This document shows positions 1 to 7,483 of a DNA stretch of 13,452 nucleotides, piece after piece. The stretch's first letter is position 1; each line of letters begins with the position of its first letter. Below the pieces are notes generated by a model. The model saw nothing but the letters and a program-made list of their open reading frames with translations. It was not told the origin of the DNA and searched no databases. This DNA is from Bacillota bacterium (GTDB taxonomy: Bacteria; Bacillota; Clostridia; Oscillospirales; Acutalibacteraceae): contig JAEZYP010000038.1 in NCBI GenBank assembly GCA_023418995.1, positions 1-13,452 of the forward strand. The letters are read 5' to 3'. The position numbers and the translations under genes were made by a program.

Positions 1-2245
1 CCAAATCCTCCAGCGCGGTAAGCTCATGATAATGCGTGGCAAACAGGGCTTTCGCGCCGAGAAGCTGTTTGTTCGCCACATATTCGAGAACGGCGCGGGC
101 GATGCTCATTCCGTCGTAGGTCGAGGTTCCGCGCCCGATTTCATCTAAAATTAGTAAGCTGTTACCCGTTGCGTTGCGGATAATATCCGCAACCTCGGAC
201 ATTTCTACCATAAAGGTGGACTGACCGGAGGTAAGGTCGTCCGAAGCGCCGACGCGGGTAAAGATGCTGTCAGTAATGCCGATTTCCGCAGAGGAAGCCG
301 GAACAAAACAGCCGATCTGCGCCATCACAACGATAAGCGCCGTCTGACGCATATAGGTGGATTTACCCGCCATATTCGGGCCTGTAATAATCGCTACACG
401 GTTTTCATCTTTATCAAGCAAGACGTCGTTCGGCACGAACGGTGCATCCGACAAAGCCTCCACCACGGGGTGCCGGCTTTCCTTCAATATAATTTTCCCC
501 TCCAGATTGACGACCGGACGGACGTAATTGTGGTCAACCGAAACCTGCGCGAAGGAGTTCAGCACATCAATGCGGGCGATTGCGTGCGCTGTTTTTTGTA
601 CGCGCTCCAGCTGCGCGGCCACTTGTCGGCGTATTTCGTCAAAGAGCTGGTATTCCAACTGAACGGACTTGTCGTGCGCGCCGAGGATTCTGCCCTCCAG
701 CTCCTTTAATTCCGGCGTAATATAGCGTTCGCAATTGGTAAGGGTTTGCTTTCTTATGTACTCCTGAGGCGCCTGATCCTTGTAGCCGTTGCTGATTTCA
801 ATATAGTAACCGAACACCCGGTTATAGCCGACCTTCAGCTTTGGAATGCCGGTTCGCTCGCGCTCCTGCGCTTCAATTCGGGCGATCACTCCCCTGCCGT
901 CGCTCATATCGCCCTTCAGCAGGTCAAGTTCCTCGTTGTAGCCCGGTTGAATCATTCCGCCCTCACGGATGGTAAACGGCGGTTCCTCCACAATGGAATC
1001 GTTAATTAACCGGAATACGTCGTCCAGTACGTCGATATCCTGATAAATTCCGGTCAAGAGACTGGAATGAACCTCTGACAGCAGGTTTTTTAGCTTTGGA
1101 AGGCGTTCCACCGCTGCCGAAAGTGAGCGCAGCTCCCTGCCGTTTGCCGAACCGTAAACGATACGGGACATCAGGCGCTCCAAGTCGTGGATCCCGGTCA
1201 GCTGCTCGGCGAGACTGCCGCGCAGCATAGCGTCCTGCGTCAGCTCCTCCACCGCGTTGAGACGTTTACCGATCTGTGCTGGGCTAACCAACGGCTGCTC
1301 AATCCAGCTTCGAATAAAACGCTTGCCCATAGCGGTTTTGGTCTTGTCCAATACCCACAGGAGCGACCCGCGCTTTTCCTTGTTTCGCATGGTTTCCAGC
1401 AGCTCCAGATTGCGGCGCGCATTTAAATCAAGGCGCATATACTGCGAACCCGTATAAAGGTCGATTTCCGTAATGCGCTCGGTTCCGGTGCGCTGGGTCT
1501 GCTTCAGGTAACCGATCAGTGCGCCGATTGCGCCGATGATAAGCGGCTCCTCCTGTAAACCCAGATCATCGGGACTGCTTTTTCCGAACTGCTCCAGCAC
1601 CCGCGCGGTGCAGGGCTTTAAAGCGTAATTCTCATCCTCAAGCAGCTCCAGGCTTGCGGTCATCCGTTCCTTGATAAATTTGGGAAGTGCGGCAAGCTCC
1701 AAAGCGCTCGGATTGATCAGAATTTCGCGTGGTGAAAAGCGGGAAAGCTCGTTCTTCAGCTGCTCGGCAAGGTTGCCCTGAGCAAACGAGGTGGCGTGAA
1801 GCTCGCCGGTAGAAATATCGGCGAAGCACACGCCGGCGCCGGAACCGCCGACGCAGAGCGAACAGATAAAATTATTGCGGGTTTCATCCAGCATACTGCT
1901 TTCCAGCACGGTTCCGGGGGTAATCACGCGGATGATATCGCGCTTGACCAGCCCTTTCGCAAGGGAGGGATCCTCCATCTGCTCGCAGATGGCTACCTTA
2001 TACCCCTTTGCCACCAGACGCGCCACGTAGTTTTCGTAGCTGTGGAACGGAACGCCGCACATCGGCGCGCGCTCCTCCTGACCGCAGTCGCGTCCGGTAA
2101 GGGTCAGCTCAAGTTCGCGGGACGCAAGCTTGGCATCATCGTAAAACATTTCGTAAAAATCACCGAGACGAAAAAACAGGATCGTATTGGGATACTGTTT
2201 TTTAATCTCAAAATACTGCTGCATCATTGGTGAAAGGACTGCCAT
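1..2245 (-). CDS. mutS: DNA mismatch repair ATPase MutS (C-terminus beyond window)
   Basis: MutS recognises base mismatches and small loops after replication and recruits MutL. About 748 codons are visible; usual length is about 850-900, so roughly the last 120 residues (end of the ATPase domain and dimerisation helices) lie left of the window. The N-terminus carries the mismatch-wedge motif GDFYEMF (Phe30, Glu32). The Walker A motif GPNMAGKST is at residues 622-630 (bases 356-382), and the Walker B region DEIGRGTSTYDG begins at residue 701 (base 145), followed by the ATHYHE segment near the edge. All are in frame with the ATG at 2245, so no frameshift is apparent. That ATG follows a GGGAG sequence about 13 nt upstream; a nearer ATG at 2259 is out of frame. 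The gene lies 38 bp after the YlbF-family gene and is probably cotranscribed with it. mutL commonly follows mutS but is not visible here. Confidence 0.97.
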   Translation of the reverse strand, partial: MAVLSPMMQQYFEIKKQYPNTILFFRLGDFYEMFYDDAKLASRELELTLTGRDCGQEERAPMCGVPFHSYENYVARLVAKGYKVAICEQMEDPSLAKGLVKRDIIRVITPGTVLESSMLDETRNNFICSLCVGGSGAGVCFADISTGELHATSFAQGNLAEQLKNELSRFSPREILINPSALELAALPKFIKERMTASLELLEDENYALKPCTARVLEQFGKSSPDDLGLQEEPLIIGAIGALIGYLKQTQRTGTERITEIDLYTGSQYMRLDLNARRNLELLETMRNKEKRGSLLWVLDKTKTAMGKRFIRSWIEQPLVSPAQIGKRLNAVEELTQDAMLRGSLAEQLTGIHDLERLMSRIVYGSANGRELRSLSAAVERLPKLKNLLSEVHSSLLTGIYQDIDVLDDVFRLINDSIVEEPPFTIREGGMIQPGYNEELDLLKGDMSDGRGVIARIEAQERERTGIPKLKVGYNRVFGYYIEISNGYKDQAPQEYIRKQTLTNCERYITPELKELEGRILGAHDKSVQLEYQLFDEIRRQVAAQLERVQKTAHAIARIDVLNSFAQVSVDHNYVRPVVNLEGKIILKESRHPVVEALSDAPFVPNDVLLDKDENRVAIITGPNMAGKSTYMRQTALIVVMAQIGCFVPASSAEIGITDSIFTRVGASDDLTSGQSTFMVEMSEVADIIRNATGNSLLILDEIGRGTSTYDGMSIARAVLEYVANKQLLGAKALFATHYHELTALEDL

Positions 2246-2283
2246 AACCCGCGATTCATCTCCCGTTTTATATTCTCAATTAA

Positions 2284-2691
2284 TTAGTGACATCCGCCGC
2301 AGGAGGAGCAGTTCCCTCCGCAGGAGCTTTCCTCGTAATCGGCGGTCTCAGGGTCTTCACCTTCGGCAGAAAGGCTGATGATCGCGTTGACGCGTTTAAG
2401 CAGAGCATCCAGCTCTTCCTTTGCCTTATTGTAAGCGGTCATATTGGAATTCTGCATAATCTGGTTGTAAACGCCGCGAAGCTCCTGATTAAGCGCCTGC
2501 ATTTTCTCCTGATCGTGCTCTTCCTTCTGCGCCTCGTTGTTGATTGCCATTCTCTTTAAATTGAATGCGCCGATCATATCCTGTAGCCCCTGATCCGCGT
2601 CGCTGTTTTGCTGCGCGATTTGCATATTGAGGTAACGTTCGTCCTGTTGAATTTCTTTCCCGAGTTCTCTTGCCAAGCTGATAATATCCAT
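2284..2691 (-). CDS. YlbF/YmcA-family protein with Cys-rich tail
   Basis: This 135-residue, mostly helical and charged protein resembles the YlbF/YmcA (Com_YlbF) family. In Bacillus subtilis, YmcA (RicA), YlbF (RicF) and YaaT (RicT) form a complex that carries iron-sulfur clusters and affects RNase Y-dependent RNA processing, competence, biofilm formation and sporulation. The position between miaB and mutS matches that of ymcA in Bacillus, apart from the missing cotE, so a RicA-like role is the best guess. The last 12 residues hold Cys124, Cys128, Cys131 and Cys134 (C-x3-C-x2-C-x2-C) and end in His135, a plausible metal or Fe-S ligand set. The ATG is preceded by AAAGGAG at good spacing, and the gene begins 40 bp after the miaB stop. 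Family assignment is fairly sure; equivalence to one Ric subunit is inference. Confidence 0.85.
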   Translation of the reverse strand: MDIISLARELGKEIQQDERYLNMQIAQQNSDADQGLQDMIGAFNLKRMAINNEAQKEEHDQEKMQALNQELRGVYNQIMQNSNMTAYNKAKEELDALLKRVNAIISLSAEGEDPETADYEESSCGGNCSSCGGCH

Positions 2692-2731
2692 AATTTTTTC
2701 TCCTTTAGCTTAATTCCTATTAATTTTAGAT

Positions 2732-4150
2732 TTATATTTGCTCACCGGTTAAAATCCAGTTTCTTGCGGCGGTGATTTTTACATCTGCGAAGTCACCGAT
2801 CCTGTTTTTATCGCCGGAAAAGTCAACAATAATATTGCCGTCTGTACGGCCGGATAACAAGCCTGTTTTTTCGCTGTGCTCCTCCACCAGCACCCGCTGC
2901 ACCGAACCAACCATGGCAGCGCACCGCTCTGCGGCGATTTGCTCCTGCGCTTTGCAAAGCTCGGTGAACCAACGGGATTTTTCCGCCGCAGGAATCGGGT
3001 CCGGCATTTTGGCCGCCCTAGTGCCAACACGGGGAGAATAAATAAACGTAAACAGGGAGGTAAAGCCAACTGCTTGTATCAGCCTTACCGTATCGAGAAA
3101 TTCCTCGTAGGTTTCACCCGGAAACCCGACAATGACATCGGAGGTAAGCGAAAGATCGGGAATCTTCGCTTTCGCGTAATCCACCAGGGCAAGGTACTGC
3201 TCCACGTTATAACGGCGGTTCATCTCCTTTAAAATCCGATCGTTCCCGGATTGAAACGGCAGGTGAAGGTGATGGCTGATATGCCTGCTTTGCGCAATGG
3301 TATCAATCAGCTCGCGGGTCGCGTCCTTGGGGTGGGAAGTCATGAAACGAATCCGGTAATCTCCGTCTACCGCGTCAAGCATTTGAAGCAGCTCGGAAAA
3401 GCTGGCGGGGGTTTCAAGCCCCTTTCCATAGGAATTGACGTTCTGACCGAGCAGGGTAATATCCTTGTAGCCCGCCCGCACAAGACTTTTGAATTCTTCT
3501 AGAACCGCTTCCGGCGCGCGGCTGCGCTCCCTGCCGCGAACATAGGGTACAATGCAGTAGGAGCAGAAATTGTCGCAGCCGTACATCACCGTGAGCCACG
3601 CCTTTGCGGTTCCGTCGCGGTGCACCGGCAGACCCTCTACAATCTGCTTATCCTCGCTGTCATCCCCACGCGCAAACACACGGCAACCATTTGTTATAAC
3701 GGTATACAATAGTTCCGGCAGCTTATGGATAACATGCGTGCCGAAAACGAGATTTACAAACGGAAAGCTCTTTTTAATCCGCTCGGCAACATGCTCCTGC
3801 TCCATCATACAGCCGCAGAGAGCAATAATCAGCGACGGATTGCGGTTCTTAATGTTCTTGAGTGCCCCCACATTGCCGAACACCCGATCCTCCGCGTGCT
3901 CCCGAACGGCGCAGGTGTTGAAAATGATGAGGTCTGCCTCTTCTTCATTATTGGTAAAAGAAAAGCCCATCTCTTCGAGCAGGCCCTTTATCTTTTCTCC
4001 ATCCGCAACGTTCTGCTGACAGCCGTAGGTGTGCACAAACGCCATCGGAACGGCGCCGCGCGCCCGGATTGCCATAATTTCCGACACATCGCTGAGGTAA
4101 TCGGACTGCAAACGCGGCGGAGCGGCTGGAATCTGGTTTTTATCTGCCAA
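2732..4150 (-). CDS. miaB: tRNA-2-methylthio-N6-dimethylallyladenosine synthase MiaB
   Basis: MiaB is a radical-SAM methylthiotransferase that adds a methylthio group to N6-isopentenyladenosine at position 37 of tRNAs reading UNN codons. The 472-residue protein has the three family parts in order. The N-terminal UPF0004 domain holds auxiliary cluster cysteines Cys44 (TYGCQQN), Cys80 (NTCAVRE) and Cys114. The radical-SAM core has Cys192, Cys196 and Cys199 (CDNFCSYC). A C-terminal TRAM domain covers roughly residues 403-472. The YGCQQN and NTCAVRE forms favour MiaB over MtaB or RimO. Translation starts at a TTG (4150-4148), chosen because a GGAGGG ribosome binding site (4159-4164) sits 8 nt upstream. 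It is the first gene of the miaB-ylbF-mutS run, and its promoter lies about 150 nt upstream. Confidence 0.97.
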   Translation of the reverse strand: MADKNQIPAAPPRLQSDYLSDVSEIMAIRARGAVPMAFVHTYGCQQNVADGEKIKGLLEEMGFSFTNNEEEADLIIFNTCAVREHAEDRVFGNVGALKNIKNRNPSLIIALCGCMMEQEHVAERIKKSFPFVNLVFGTHVIHKLPELLYTVITNGCRVFARGDDSEDKQIVEGLPVHRDGTAKAWLTVMYGCDNFCSYCIVPYVRGRERSRAPEAVLEEFKSLVRAGYKDITLLGQNVNSYGKGLETPASFSELLQMLDAVDGDYRIRFMTSHPKDATRELIDTIAQSRHISHHLHLPFQSGNDRILKEMNRRYNVEQYLALVDYAKAKIPDLSLTSDVIVGFPGETYEEFLDTVRLIQAVGFTSLFTFIYSPRVGTRAAKMPDPIPAAEKSRWFTELCKAQEQIAAERCAAMVGSVQRVLVEEHSEKTGLLSGRTDGNIIVDFSGDKNRIGDFADVKITAARNWILTGEQI

Positions 4151-4158
4151 AAGGATAT

Positions 4159-4164
4159 CCCTCC
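4159..4164 (-). promoter_or_regulatory. Strong ribosome binding site deciding the TTG start of miaB
   Basis: On the minus strand this reads GGAGGG, 8 nt before the TTG at 4150. The strong match and ideal spacing support UUG initiation. Confidence 0.85.
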
Positions 4165-4308
4165 ATAATGATAAGGATCATATCTATGATTGATTCGATG
4201 GTAATTATCAGATAATAAAACAAACAATAACCGTATCGCTACAACATCGCATGTGAGAAAAGCAGCGTTTCGGAATCCGTTCTGATACAGTTACCTAAAA
4301 TCCATTTT

Positions 4309-4337
4309 ATTATAACATGTCGCGGCAGTCACTTCAA
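4309..4337 (-). promoter_or_regulatory. Sigma-A promoter of the miaB-ylbF-mutS run
   Basis: The minus strand reads TTGAAG (4337-4332), a 17-bp spacer, then TATAAT (4314-4309), with a TGn extension just before the -10. Transcription should start near 4302, giving a leader of about 150 nt before miaB. A 7-bp inverted repeat brackets the -35 box and is listed separately. Confidence 0.75.
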
Positions 4338-4351
4338 GAAAAAACCGCGAC
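4319..4351. repeat. Inverted repeat bracketing the miaB -35 box
   Basis: GTCGCGG at 4319-4325 and its exact complement CCGCGAC at 4345-4351 are separated by 19 bp. The -35 hexamer (4332-4337) lies between the arms, and the left arm falls in the promoter spacer. This geometry could suit a repressor or looping site. It lies upstream of the predicted start site, so it would not be an RNA hairpin in the miaB transcript. Chance occurrence is possible. Confidence 0.45.
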
Positions 4352-4420
4352 TTTCCGCCTTTTACGGCGAAGCATGTTCTTTTTTCTATTTTAAGTTTTA
4401 CTATTTTAATATTATCGAAA

Positions 4421-4447
4421 TTGTTCCCCATTTTTTTATGATAAAAT
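4421..4447 (+). promoter_or_regulatory. Probable promoter of the FUSC-HAD fusion gene
   Basis: An extended -10, TGaTAAAAT (4439-4447), lies 15 bp after a weak -35-like TTGTTC (4421-4426). The expected start is near 4454, giving a leader of about 30 nt. The TGn extension could compensate for the poor -35 and short spacer. Confidence 0.45.
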
Positions 4448-4482
4448 ATAAGTTAAAAATGCCATAAAAAAGAGGAAGCATT

Positions 4483-5802
4483 ATGCCAAAAATTGGAATG
4501 AGAATTATAAAATCATCCGTAGCTGTGTTCTTCTGTTTTCTTATCTATATGATCCGCGGCGACGGGATTCCTTTTTACTCCGCGATTGCCGCGGTGCTCT
4601 GCATGCAGCCCTATGTCTCACACAGCTGGAGGGTAGCTTTGAACCGCACGGTCGGTTCCCTGATCGGCGGTACGGCTGGTATGCTCGTGATGCTCATGGA
4701 AAAGGAGTTTATCCCTGCGCAGTACCCTCTCTTGAAATATTTGCTTATTTCGGCGGTCATCATCCCGCTCATCTACTCCACCGTTCTTCTGAAGAAACCC
4801 TCAGCCGCCTATATTGCCTGTGTGGTGTTCATGAGTATTACCGTTTCGCACGGCTTGGACGCGAATCCATATTCATTTGCCTTTAACCGTATTCTTGATA
4901 CACTCATCGGCATATTCGTTTCACTGGGAGTGAATGCCTTCCACCTGCCGAAACACAAAAACCTCCGGCTTCTGTTTGTGAGCGACCTCGACGGGACTCT
5001 AACCGGCTCCAACGGAAAAATCAGCAACTATACACGCATCAAGCTGAACCAGCTGATTCAAGAGGGCGCGGCGGTTACCGTGGCAAGCGGACATTCCGCT
5101 GCCTCCGTCGCACCTATTTTAAGCGGGATTCACCTGAATATACCGATTATTACTCTTAACGGCGCCGCGCTTTATGACCTGAACGCCAAAACCTACCTGT
5201 CCTGTAAAACAATCCCCTACGACGACGCCGCGGAGATTTTGGATGTCTTTCAGAAACACGGGAAGAACTGCTTTACGCATACCGTTGTTCATGACACTCT
5301 TCATATTTACTACGGGGATTTTACCAACCCGGCGGAAGAAAAGCTGTTGGAAGAAAACAAGCGCAAGCCGCTAAAAAACTATATATACTGCCCTTTGCCG
5401 GAAAACCGCGACGTGGTTTATTTTCGGGCGGTGGATACGCCGGATACGGTAAAAGCGCTGATCTCCGGCATCCTGCAGTTGAAATGCAGGGATAAAATCC
5501 ACATCGCTTACGAACCCGATCAATCCAGCAAAGGATATGATATTCTTGATATCTACAGCTCTGCAGCCACCAAGGCAACCGCGATGTTTGAGCTTAGCAA
5601 GCTACTTTCAGCAGAACGGACCGCCGCTTTTGGAGACGCGGACAGCGACATTGCCATGCTTGAGGATGCCGACTACGGCTACGCGGTGGCAAACGCGACT
5701 GAAAACCTGAAGGAAGCAGCCCCAGCGATAATCGGGAGCTGCGACAGCGATGCTGTTATTAAAATGATGGAAAAGCTATTCCATTCCAAGCGGTTATTGT
5801 GA
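4483..5802 (+). CDS. FUSC/aromatic-acid-exporter-like membrane domain fused to Cof-type HAD phosphatase
   Basis: A 439-residue two-part protein. Residues 1-155 are hydrophobic, with about six likely membrane segments (near 10-25, 31-44, 57-72, 84-103, 108-122 and 136-153). They resemble the N-terminal half of the FUSC/ArAE (DUF939-like) exporter family. Residues 162-435 are a full Cof/HAD-IIB hydrolase: motif I DLDGT (Asp168, Asp170), motif II near ASGHS (Ser202), motif III Lys364, and motif IV GDADSD (Asp385, Asp389). HAD-IIB enzymes typically dephosphorylate sugar phosphates or cofactors in the cytosol; the substrate here is unknown. The HAD domain replaces the cytosolic C-terminal region that ArAE proteins usually carry. 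One ATG start with an AGAGGAAG ribosome binding site and no internal stop argue for a real fusion. Motif IV has SD where ND is usual. It is divergent from miaB and has no obvious pathway partner nearby. Confidence 0.85.
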   Translation: MPKIGMRIIKSSVAVFFCFLIYMIRGDGIPFYSAIAAVLCMQPYVSHSWRVALNRTVGSLIGGTAGMLVMLMEKEFIPAQYPLLKYLLISAVIIPLIYSTVLLKKPSAAYIACVVFMSITVSHGLDANPYSFAFNRILDTLIGIFVSLGVNAFHLPKHKNLRLLFVSDLDGTLTGSNGKISNYTRIKLNQLIQEGAAVTVASGHSAASVAPILSGIHLNIPIITLNGAALYDLNAKTYLSCKTIPYDDAAEILDVFQKHGKNCFTHTVVHDTLHIYYGDFTNPAEEKLLEENKRKPLKNYIYCPLPENRDVVYFRAVDTPDTVKALISGILQLKCRDKIHIAYEPDQSSKGYDILDIYSSAATKATAMFELSKLLSAERTAAFGDADSDIAMLEDADYGYAVANATENLKEAAPAIIGSCDSDAVIKMMEKLFHSKRLL

Positions 5803-5828
5803 CGGTATTCCGTTGCTGATATTCTTTA

Positions 5829-5857
5829 TTGACAGCAATCAAATGGCGCTCTATACT
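5829..5857 (+). promoter_or_regulatory. Strong sigma-A promoter of the AEC transporter gene
   Basis: A perfect -35 TTGACA (5829-5834), a 17-bp spacer and TATACT (5852-5857) form a near-consensus promoter 27 bp after the FUSC-HAD stop codon. The start is expected near 5864, leaving a leader of about 118 nt before the ATG at 5982. The transporter is therefore probably transcribed independently. Confidence 0.75.
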
Positions 5858-5981
5858 AATTAACTGTTGTCCTCCCCTGTTTTTTCAGCGCAATACGGCA
5901 GAGTAATCACCGCTGTGACGGCGCTGCGCGCGATGAGAAGGTTTTAAACATCGGAAATAAAAAGAATCGGAGAATCAAGCC

Positions 5982-6905
5982 ATGCTTTCATCCCTGGTTA
6001 TTATTTTTCAAAAAGGCATTATTCTGTTCCTAATGATATTAGTCGGCTATCTCTGCGGAAAAATTGGAATGATTTCAAAGCGGGGTGCACAGCAGATTAC
6101 CTCCCTCATTCTTTATATCGTCACGCCATGCTTAACAATCTCATCCCTGCAAAGCATTATTGGCAAAATCGGCATTTGGAATATTATTCTCTGCGCGGTG
6201 CTTGCCTTTGCGGCAATGTCTGCGGCAATTCTGATTAGCATGCTGTTCTTTCGGAAAAGCCCTCCTGAACGGAAGAAGGTCTTCCGGTTTGCCAGCGCCT
6301 ATTCCAACTGCGGATTTATGGGTATCCCGCTGGTCGAGGCTATTCTGGGCAGCACCGGGGTTGCCTACGCCGCCATGTTCGGCGCTGTTTATAATTTTTT
6401 TGTATGGTCCCACGGCTTAAAAACAATGAGTGGCGGACAGCCCCTTCGCTTAAAGCAAATTCTGCTAAACCCCGGCATACTGGGGCTGGTCATCGGTCTG
6501 CCGCTGTTTGCGGCCTCGTACCGGATTCCTGATATAATCGAAGCCCCCATGATTTCCTTTGCCGCGCTGAACACCCCGCTTGCCATGCTTGTAATCGGCA
6601 ATTATATCTCCAGGGTAGACTTAAAGGAATTGTTCATTGACATCGACCTGTATCGCCTGGCGGCAGTCAAGCTTGCAGCGGTCCCTGTCATCATTTTCCT
6701 GCTGCTGCTTCCGTTTCATTTCGACAAGGCGGTCGCTACTACGGTGCTGCTGCTTTCCGCCGCGCCCTCGGGGGCAAACACAGCGATGTTCGCCGCCCAA
6801 TTCGGCGGTGACGCAAAGCTGGCCTCCAAAGCAGTCGCACTTACGACTCTGATCTCAATGCTGACTATGCCTGTCTTTTCGGCAATGGCAAACCAGTTCT
6901 TCTAA
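5982..6905 (+). CDS. AEC-family (auxin efflux carrier-like) permease
   Basis: A 307-residue, very hydrophobic protein with about ten predicted membrane segments in two halves, as in the AEC (malonate/auxin efflux, Mem_trans) family. Visible family features are VTPC near residue 49, NCGFMGIPL at 109-117, and the small-residue-rich APSGANTAM segment at 261-269 in the second half. Bacterial members move small organic acids such as malate, malonate or lactate; the substrate cannot be assigned here. The length matches the family. The ATG is preceded by CGGAG about 9 nt upstream. The gene has its own strong promoter and a longish leader. No neighbouring metabolic gene hints at the cargo. Confidence 0.9.
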   Translation: MLSSLVIIFQKGIILFLMILVGYLCGKIGMISKRGAQQITSLILYIVTPCLTISSLQSIIGKIGIWNIILCAVLAFAAMSAAILISMLFFRKSPPERKKVFRFASAYSNCGFMGIPLVEAILGSTGVAYAAMFGAVYNFFVWSHGLKTMSGGQPLRLKQILLNPGILGLVIGLPLFAASYRIPDIIEAPMISFAALNTPLAMLVIGNYISRVDLKELFIDIDLYRLAAVKLAAVPVIIFLLLLPFHFDKAVATTVLLLSAAPSGANTAMFAAQFGGDAKLASKAVALTTLISMLTMPVFSAMANQFF

Positions 6906-6914
6906 AATTTAGAT

Positions 6915-6977
6915 TCCATCCGGACTGATTAGCTCTTTCGGTTCGATAATTGCAGCAAACTCCTAATTGCGGACGGA
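6915..6977 (+). repeat. Imperfect hairpin after the AEC gene
   Basis: TCCATCCG (6915-6922) pairs with CGGACGGA (6970-6977) at 7 of 8 positions, and an inner ATTAG/CTAAT pair extends the structure. It starts 10 bp after the AEC stop. No T-tract follows, so an intrinsic terminator is doubtful; it may protect the 3' end of the mRNA or be incidental. Confidence 0.35.
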
Positions 6978-7068
6978 AAAGCCGAAGGGTACGCAGAGTC
7001 ACAATCCTTTTCAGTTCGCAATATACTTCCGCTGTTTCAGCAAATCCTCTAAAAATTTTAAATAACAC

Positions 7069-7097
7069 TTGAAATCTCCCAAAAAGTATGATATTAT
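7069..7097 (+). promoter_or_regulatory. Promoter of tRNA-Ala
   Basis: TTGAAA (7069-7074), a 17-bp spacer and TATTAT (7092-7097), with TGa just before the -10. The start is expected near 7104, about 20 nt before the mature tRNA. Confidence 0.7.
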
Positions 7098-7124
7098 AAC
7101 AAAGCTGTTTCAAAACACAGATGT

Positions 7125-7200
7125 GGGGGATTAGCTCAGCTGGGAGAGCGCCTGCATGGCATGCAGGAGGTCAGCGGTTCGATCCCGCTATTCTCCACCA
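7125..7200 (+). tRNA. tRNA-Ala (anticodon GGC)
   Basis: A 76-nt cloverleaf with encoded CCA. The acceptor stem GGGGGAT/ATTCTCC contains the G3-U70 wobble pair that marks alanine tRNAs. The D stem is GCTC/GAGC. The anticodon stem CCTGC/GCAGG encloses the loop ATGGCAT, giving anticodon GGC for GCC and GCU codons. The T arm is AGCGG-TTCGATC-CCGCT. It is a stand-alone tRNA with its own promoter. Confidence 0.97.
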
Positions 7201-7283
7201 AAGCAAGATTATCCGAACTTCATATTTACGGTGAATTGGTTCGCGTTAATCGTCAAAAACCCGCATAGCAAGCGGTAATTAAC

Positions 7284-7326
7284 AAGAAGTCCCTTGCAAG
7301 CCTAAATGGTTTGTAAGGGACTTCTT
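7284..7326 (+). terminator. Long hairpin after tRNA-Ala, likely terminator (possibly bidirectional)
   Basis: A 16-bp stem (7284-7299 with 7311-7326, one G-U pair) closes an 11-nt loop. The 3' arm ends in CTTCTT and is followed by TGTGTTCT, a weak U-tract. It lies between tRNA-Ala and the convergent EamA gene. The minus strand also continues with a weak T-rich stretch, so it could end transcription both ways. Confidence 0.65.
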
Positions 7327-7483
7327 TGTGTTCTATGTTTTAGGTGCTACGGTGGTCGGAAGCCATCAGTGTGTGCTACTTTCATATACGACACAGTAAC
7401 AGACTGATTTTACTATGCTCCACCGCAAACTAAATCCGCATGAATCCGTTCCCGGCCACAGTAACCTTCTTGCGACATCTGAC

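Larger units (their letters stand above)
4165..4482. other. Divergent intergenic region between miaB and the FUSC-HAD gene
   Basis: About 318 bp without a credible gene. It holds the miaB promoter and its leader on the minus strand, the inverted repeat around the -35 box, and an AT-rich stretch (4381-4460) with the promoter of the plus-strand gene at 4483. The miaB leader (4165-4302) shows no riboswitch that I recognise. Confidence 0.7.

Noticed and set aside
470..2378. Several plus-strand frames of 60-145 codons across the left end
   Set aside because: They are antisense shadows of mutS, whose motifs are all in frame on the minus strand.
4369..4382. LexA-like box near GAAGCATGTTC
   Set aside because: The spacing between GAA and TTC is one base short of the Bacillota SOS-box consensus.
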